From positions 62,001 to 126,000 of the forward strand of contig NZ_WHNY01000005.1 of assembly GCF_013141695.1 (NCBI RefSeq): a stretch of DNA of 64,000 nt, written 5' to 3'. Within the stretch, counting starts at the first letter, position 1. Every line of letters begins with the position of its first letter. A model generated the notes under the pieces. It was not told the DNA's origin, searched no databases, and worked only from the letters and a program-made list of their open reading frames with translations. Made by a program: the position numbers and the translations under genes. The DNA comes from Paenibacillus plantarum. GTDB lineage: Bacteria; Bacillota; Bacilli; Paenibacillales; NBRC-103111. This document shows, piece after piece, positions 59,016 through 64,000 of this stretch.

Positions 59016-60584
59016 ATGAATGCAAAAATAGGGGTAAAAGGGTGGTCAGTGCTGGCGGTTGTTTGCTCGTTGGCACTTACAGCATGCTCGAATGGAGGGG
59101 GAGAAGTCGTATCGTCCACGGCTTCGCCGAGCGCGGCAAGTGCGACGCCGGCAGAGCCAATGGAAATCAAATGGATGGTACCTTCAGCGGATTTGACCGC
59201 CAACTCCCGTACAGTGCAGTATTTGCAGGAGAAATTTAACGTCAAAATCAACTATTATTCGATTCCGCAGGCCGATTACGTGCAGAAGCAGCAAATACTG
59301 CTTACGTCTGGTGACGTGCCTGACGTTATGTTCGTCTACGATCCGAACCAGTTGTTCAAATATGCGGGCCAGGGGCTGATCGCTGAGCTACCGCTCAAAA
59401 CGATTGAGGAGAACGCGCCCAAAACGAAAGCGGTGCTGGACAGCTTCGCCAATCAAGGCTGGTACTATACGAACCTGAATGGCAAAAATTACGGCTTGCC
59501 AACCACCTACTTTACCGGTCAGTTCAACACGAAGCAAGGATGGCGGGTGGACCTGCTGAAGAAAGCGGGCGTCGATAAAATTCCAGAAACGATCGACGAA
59601 ATGACAGCCGCGTTCGCCAAGCTGAAGCAGATCGGCGTTTACGGCATGTCGACCAACGGCAATTCGTACTACCTCCAGTTCTGGTCGATATTCGGTGCCT
59701 ACGGCGTTATGCCGACGCAATGGATGCTGAAGGATGGCAAGGTGGTCAACGGCGCAGTCGTGCCGGAAGCGAAGGAAGCGCTGACGGTGCTTGCGGACTG
59801 GTACGCCAAGGGCTATATCGATCCTGAATTCGTAACTGGCAAAGACCTGGACAAGAAGCTAGTCGAAGGGAAAATTGCGTATTCGCACAATACGAGTATA
59901 GGGTCGTTCGACGCGAACAACCCGCAATCAGCGATCAGCGCGATGAAAAAAATCAATCCGGACGCGGATCTCCAAATAGCCCCTCTGCCAAAAGGGCCGC
60001 GCGGCCAGCAGGGCGGTTGGGCATGGGGAACGGCGGGAAACCTCTTCGCGTTCGGCAAGCAGATGGAGAAGCAGCCGGAAAAGGTCAAAAAAGTGCTTGA
60101 AATCATGGAGGCAATTCGCAATGACGAGCAAGTGTTTCTGGATGCTGGCGTCGGCGTCAAGGGCAAGCAGTGGGATTACAACACGCCTTCGGATACGCAA
60201 AGCGGTATTAAGTTCCTTCCTCCTTACGACGACAGGGCCAAGCTTGCGACTGAAGGTCTGAGAAACAACTTCGACACGCTGTTCGCCGGTGGTCCGGCTC
60301 CTACAATTTTTGAAAAGGCACTCGGAAAATCGAGCGTTGAGCTCCTTGACAAGTATAACAAGCCGGTATCGGATATCTTTGGCAAGTCTGATGTGTTGCC
60401 GTCATCAGGGAAATATTGGGGCGATCTGACGAAGCTGAAAATGGATGTATACGCCCAGATCGTGCGCGGTGACAAACCCGTTTCGTACTTCGATGAATTC
60501 GTTAAGCAGTGGAACGACTTGGGCGGCACTGAGTTAGAGAAGGAAGCTAACGATCTTTATAAATCGGTACAAGGCAGCAAATAA
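59016..60584 (+). CDS. Extracellular sugar-binding lipoprotein, LplA-like (second locus)
   Basis: A 522-residue binding protein with a lipobox (LTAC at about residue 24), Ser/Ala linker and a long solute-binding domain (KINYYSIPQADYVQKQQILLTSGDVPDVMF). AGGAGG lies close before the ATG, and a TATAAT-like hexamer at about 58980 may give it an extra promoter, which fits the higher need for binding protein. It probably supplies oligosaccharides to the two permeases just upstream. Confidence 0.9.
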   Translation: MNAKIGVKGWSVLAVVCSLALTACSNGGGEVVSSTASPSAASATPAEPMEIKWMVPSADLTANSRTVQYLQEKFNVKINYYSIPQADYVQKQQILLTSGDVPDVMFVYDPNQLFKYAGQGLIAELPLKTIEENAPKTKAVLDSFANQGWYYTNLNGKNYGLPTTYFTGQFNTKQGWRVDLLKKAGVDKIPETIDEMTAAFAKLKQIGVYGMSTNGNSYYLQFWSIFGAYGVMPTQWMLKDGKVVNGAVVPEAKEALTVLADWYAKGYIDPEFVTGKDLDKKLVEGKIAYSHNTSIGSFDANNPQSAISAMKKINPDADLQIAPLPKGPRGQQGGWAWGTAGNLFAFGKQMEKQPEKVKKVLEIMEAIRNDEQVFLDAGVGVKGKQWDYNTPSDTQSGIKFLPPYDDRAKLATEGLRNNFDTLFAGGPAPTIFEKALGKSSVELLDKYNKPVSDIFGKSDVLPSSGKYWGDLTKLKMDVYAQIVRGDKPVSYFDEFVKQWNDLGGTELEKEANDLYKSVQGSK

Positions 60585-60595
60585 TGAACGGCGAT

Positions 60596-60625
60596 AACGG
60601 TGGCGCGCGGAGGTGCGCCGCCGTT
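60596..60625 (+). terminator. Hairpin between binding protein and lyase-like gene, possible attenuator
   Basis: AACGGTGGCGC pairs with GCGCCGCCGTT around an eight-base loop, with no T-run. It could set lower expression of the downstream enzyme or stabilise the binding-protein mRNA. Confidence 0.5.
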
Positions 60626-60685
60626 CGCGTTCCGTCGGAAGCGGCGGAGCGTGTTGCCTGAGCGCAAGTGGGGAGGATGAGTACG

Positions 60686-63600
60686 ATGGAATGTAAGCAA
60701 ATCATAATCGAGGATCAGCTAAATAGGGTCGGATATGCATGGCCGCCCACGCTGCTCGGTTTCGTCCGGCAGGATGAAGAAGCGGCGATGCAATCAGCCT
60801 GGCTCGCAGACAGTAACGGCGACGCTGTTCCGTTCCAATGGCGGCGGACAGATACAGAAACGCGGTTATGCCTGGTTGCCGATCTGCCGACGGGAGCCGA
60901 GAGACGATTCGAATGGCGCAATGGGATGGCGCCCGCGCCGGCAACCAAGTACGGCCGGGTGACAGTCATGCGGGATAACGGAGGCGTGCAGGTGGATAAC
61001 GGACGGCTTTCAGTACGGTTCACGGAGGGCCAGCTCGTGAACGGCGAGCTGTTTGCGTTGCGCATGGCCGGCTTCACTGCGGAGGGCGTCGCTCGCATTG
61101 ACGGCGGCAGCCGCAAGTTGCTTACCGCGGAAGGGACGGTAACGGCGGATGGACCAGTATTTGCTGAATACGAGTTTGTATGCCAATTCGAAGGTGAAGC
61201 GGAGTACCGTGCGACCGTAACGGTTGCCGCCGGCATGGACTATATCGAGCTGCGCGAGCGGATGTCCGGCTTTGACTCTGGCCAAAGCGCGATGCTCGCG
61301 ATCGAGTGGCTTTCGTTTGCCCCCACTCACCGGTATACGAAGCCTCGCGGCGTGGAGCCGATCGATCGCTACCTGAACGGGAACGGTGAGCTGCCCTTCG
61401 GGGTAAAGCCTTACGATAACGCGGTATGCTGGCAACAGGCGAAAGCGGCGGCCTTTGCCGACGAAGCGGTCGCGGCCGCCGTATTTGTCAAAGACAGCGG
61501 CTTCTGGGACGACGGCGAGTATGCATTATGGGGCTCGCCGCAGTCGCTGGCACTCCGCTTTCGTTGGTCGCGTCGCCACCAAACACTAAGTTGGGAGTAT
61601 CCGCTGGCTGCGGGTACTCGCTGCACGGCGGTTGCGCTGTACCCAGCGCAGCGGCAAATGGCCTCGACGGGAGGATCGTACGTTGACGAGCTGTGGTTAT
61701 GGCACGAGTTCCTTTCTCTCGATAAGGTGAAAGACTGGACGCTGGCATGGGAGGAGCAGCAGGCTGACTATCCGCGCCTGTTCCGCGAGGAGCGGCTGCC
61801 GCAGCGGATGCACAACTGGTTCGGCTACACCGCGACGAAGCCGTCGCCGGGCGACATGGAAGCGATCGTAGACCGCTTGTCATTTTGCCTGCATAGGCCG
61901 GGAGATCTGAGTCCGGTGGCGGCACGCGAATTTTATACTTGGGCGTCCACGTTCGATTTGGCAGCCCCGACAATGACGCCCGGCCAGTTCGACCGGCTGA
62001 AGGCTGCATGGGCGTTTATGGCATACGCTCACAATGAGGAGTGCTTCATGCCGGTGTTGAATATGCTCGCCGGACATCCTAACTTCCTCGTCGACGTGAA
62101 AAGCGTCCCTGCTCTAATGGCCGCGCTGTTTCCCGCTCATCCCGACGCGCGCTGCTGGAAGGACGATTTCGAACGGGCAATGGCGCTGAACGCGAAGTAC
62201 CATGTTCGGCCCGACGTACCTTCCTGGGGAGCTAAGGGAGGGAGACATACGGAAAATTTGGCTTGTTACACACTCTATAACTTGAAAGCAATGTTGTATC
62301 CAGTTATGGCGATTCAGCGGGTATGGGGAGAGCATGCGGTCGCTTATCCGAATTACGCCAAGTGGTTATCATGGCTGCTGAATGCGCTGACAGCCCCGGT
62401 CGAAGGTGCGCGTCACGTACCGCCGCAAGGAGCTCACGCTGGCGGACACGTCGACGATTATGCTGCGCCGCTGACACTGCGCACAGCCGCGTTCGGCTTG
62501 CAGTCCATTGAGCCACTACTGGCCGAGCATCTGCTCCATGTAAGCCCGGCCGATGCGCGGGGCTACGCGGAGCGCGAGCCTAATACGGATATTTGGCGGG
62601 GCGCAGACGATGCGCCGCACGACGGCAACACGGGCACGCGGCCGACGCTCCGCTCGGCGACATACACCGGTTACGGCTTCATCATGCGTGCTGCAGTTGG
62701 CGAACCAGTGGAAGCTTCCGTGCACCTGCAGCAGATTGACGAAGGTCCGAATTACCGCTGGGGGCGCTCGGGACAAGGTGGCTGCGGCGTCATCACCTAC
62801 TACACAGATGGCAAGCGACTCAGCTTCAACCGCAAGGAGGATGTCGGCGACGACAATATGGGCGACGTGCAGGCTTGTTGTAATTTTGGCGTCCTGTACG
62901 GGCACGAGTTTCGTAGCGTCGGGCGCGGTGAGTTGACCGAGCCACTGCTCGATCTCGGTTTTGCCCAATTCTCTCAGGTGATGGCGGGCCCCTACGCTAG
63001 CCCGGCTTATCATTCGCGCAGCGTGCTGATGTCCGGGAGCGATTATATTCTCGTCTACGATCAGGTCGGCGACATGCGGGTGAGGGGGAGGTTTGCCTGG
63101 TTCGTGCAGGAGAGCGACACTTTCCCGACGATATGCCAGCTGAAGCCGGGCGTACCCGGTTATGACGTCGCTCCCGGCATTCCGGCTGAGCTTGGGCCGG
63201 GTGCTTATCGTAACGTCAACGACGAGTCGAAGGGGAAATATTACGACGGGAATGGCCACTTCCTGACGCTCGTTTCTCCTCACCGAAAAGGCGATTACGG
63301 CTACTTGCTGGGCGTTGAAGCGACAGCGTATGGAGCTGTTGTGACGCTCAACGACCGACGCGACTTCGTGTTCCGTGATGAAGCTGCCATTTCGTTCGAT
63401 GAAGGCGGCGTTTCATTCGTTGGCCATGCAGGTATTGTTCGGCTGTACAGCGCGGAGAAAGCGGAAGCGGCGCTGTTCGTTGGCTCGTGTATCGGCGCCG
63501 CTGGCGTTGTCTTAGAGGTAGCTGATATTGCCGATGAATCGACTGATGAGCTGCGACCTACAGGTCTATCCTTCGTCCGCAATGGTACAGAGCTTAGGGG

Positions 63601-64000
63601 CGGGTATGCTGGCGGGGGGGCCATCATGACGCTGACCTTGCCGGAACCGCTTCACAGTACAGCGTATCGACTATACGTCGATGGCGTTTTGCTAGAGCCG
63701 CAGGGTGCAAATGGGGGGAACGTCTCTTTCCGCCTGCCGGCAGGGAGCGGGAAGTGGGAATGGACGGATCAGTTGCCGATACCGGCAGCTGTGCAAGTAG
63801 CAGGTTACCGGGCCGCGTCAGGCTTGGCTGATCTGATTTGGGAGCCGGCTGCAGGGGCAGAGAGTTACGAGATCGCCGTTAGCGATAATGGCGGCGCGAA
63901 TTGGACTGTCGCGGTGTCGGGCATCTCCGGCGAGTCGGACTCGGAGCTTCCATTGCACTGGCGGCTTGCCGGGACGAACGGCACAAAGCGCCATGTGCGA
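60686..64000 (+). CDS. Giant lyase-like carbohydrate-active protein, 3' end beyond the window
   Basis: An open frame of 1,105 codons starts at ATG 60686 (GGGAGG nine bases upstream) and runs off the window without a stop. No signal peptide is seen. The N-terminal ~300 residues look like beta-sandwich domains. A helical region follows (about 370-640), then a beta-rich part with VEASVHLQQIDEGPNYRWG, GGCGVITYYTDGKRLSFNRK and ILVYDQV, which resembles heparinase II/III-like or related toroid-type lyases. Near residue 1035 an FN3-like domain starts (ADLIWEPAAGAESYEIAVS). The exact family is not certain. It is the last visible gene of the second polysaccharide locus. Confidence 0.65.
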   Translation, partial: MECKQIIIEDQLNRVGYAWPPTLLGFVRQDEEAAMQSAWLADSNGDAVPFQWRRTDTETRLCLVADLPTGAERRFEWRNGMAPAPATKYGRVTVMRDNGGVQVDNGRLSVRFTEGQLVNGELFALRMAGFTAEGVARIDGGSRKLLTAEGTVTADGPVFAEYEFVCQFEGEAEYRATVTVAAGMDYIELRERMSGFDSGQSAMLAIEWLSFAPTHRYTKPRGVEPIDRYLNGNGELPFGVKPYDNAVCWQQAKAAAFADEAVAAAVFVKDSGFWDDGEYALWGSPQSLALRFRWSRRHQTLSWEYPLAAGTRCTAVALYPAQRQMASTGGSYVDELWLWHEFLSLDKVKDWTLAWEEQQADYPRLFREERLPQRMHNWFGYTATKPSPGDMEAIVDRLSFCLHRPGDLSPVAAREFYTWASTFDLAAPTMTPGQFDRLKAAWAFMAYAHNEECFMPVLNMLAGHPNFLVDVKSVPALMAALFPAHPDARCWKDDFERAMALNAKYHVRPDVPSWGAKGGRHTENLACYTLYNLKAMLYPVMAIQRVWGEHAVAYPNYAKWLSWLLNALTAPVEGARHVPPQGAHAGGHVDDYAAPLTLRTAAFGLQSIEPLLAEHLLHVSPADARGYAEREPNTDIWRGADDAPHDGNTGTRPTLRSATYTGYGFIMRAAVGEPVEASVHLQQIDEGPNYRWGRSGQGGCGVITYYTDGKRLSFNRKEDVGDDNMGDVQACCNFGVLYGHEFRSVGRGELTEPLLDLGFAQFSQVMAGPYASPAYHSRSVLMSGSDYILVYDQVGDMRVRGRFAWFVQESDTFPTICQLKPGVPGYDVAPGIPAELGPGAYRNVNDESKGKYYDGNGHFLTLVSPHRKGDYGYLLGVEATAYGAVVTLNDRRDFVFRDEAAISFDEGGVSFVGHAGIVRLYSAEKAEAALFVGSCIGAAGVVLEVADIADESTDELRPTGLSFVRNGTELRGGYAGGGAIMTLTLPEPLHSTAYRLYVDGVLLEPQGANGGNVSFRLPAGSGKWEWTDQLPIPAAVQVAGYRAASGLADLIWEPAAGAESYEIAVSDNGGANWTVAVSGISGESDSELPLHWRLAGTNGTKRHVR

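Noticed and set aside
60715-62009. Several antisense frames of 70-173 codons
   Set aside because: Shadows of the plus-strand gene: no start signals, no domains, biased composition.
62516-63283. Long antisense frame of 255 codons inside the lyase-like gene
   Set aside because: It lies fully opposite a convincing coding frame in G+C-rich DNA, has no ribosome site and reads as low-complexity Arg/Pro/Ala-rich sequence.
1-64000. CRISPR arrays, tRNA or rRNA genes, intact insertion sequences
   Set aside because: No regularly spaced identical repeats with unique spacers, no cloverleaf or rRNA signature and no transposase were found by reading.

Overview
The window looks like chromosomal DNA of a spore-forming Bacillota, most likely Paenibacillus or a close relative. 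The grounds are gene content (three YheC/YheD-type spore coat ATP-grasp proteins, a UgtP-like lipid glucosyltransferase, LplB/YtcP/LplA-type sugar importers, membrane-bound AraC regulators), strong AGGAGG-type ribosome sites and intrinsic terminators. No rRNA, tRNA, CRISPR array or intact insertion sequence was seen. No database was searched, so family calls rest on motifs read by eye.

Positions 1-23,300 form a cell-envelope region. It holds two related polytopic membrane proteins, a ManC-like enzyme with a glycosyltransferase, threonine synthase, three YheC/D-like proteins, an NlpC/P60 hydrolase, a DedA-PAP2 fusion, a separate DedA and a separate PAP2 phosphatase. It also holds a BcrAB-like ABC exporter, two paralogous two-component systems, a UgtP-like glucosyltransferase and a polysaccharide deacetylase. 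Five promoters here share one layout: two TTCTCAT-like heptamers 11 bp apart, then exactly 10 bp, then a -10 hexamer. This is PhoB-box-like and points to a local regulon of the two OmpR-family regulators. The PAP2 half of the fusion has lost its catalytic residues.

Positions 23,331-26,018 carry a molybdate locus (HTH plus binding-protein regulator, modA, modB) without modC, as in the yvgKLM arrangement of Bacillus subtilis. Positions 26,265-42,665 are a locus for an acidic, sulfated polysaccharide: a PL8 chondroitinase-like lyase, a membrane AraC regulator, an ABC importer, two Cys-type sulfatases, a GH43/GH117-like enzyme and a GH78-like enzyme. None of the enzymes has a visible signal peptide, so oligosaccharides are probably imported and then processed in the cytoplasm.

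Positions 42,700-48,000 are mixed: a Rieske remnant, an orphan RNA polymerase omega subunit, a small HTH protein, ribosomal protein L25/Ctc, a VOC protein, an Lrp-type regulator, an AraC regulator and a zinc dehydrogenase. Positions 48,228-64,000 are visibly more G+C-rich. They hold a second polysaccharide locus: a very large secreted beta-helix protein, a GH105 hydrolase, a membrane AraC regulator, a second ABC importer and a giant lyase-like gene that runs off the window.
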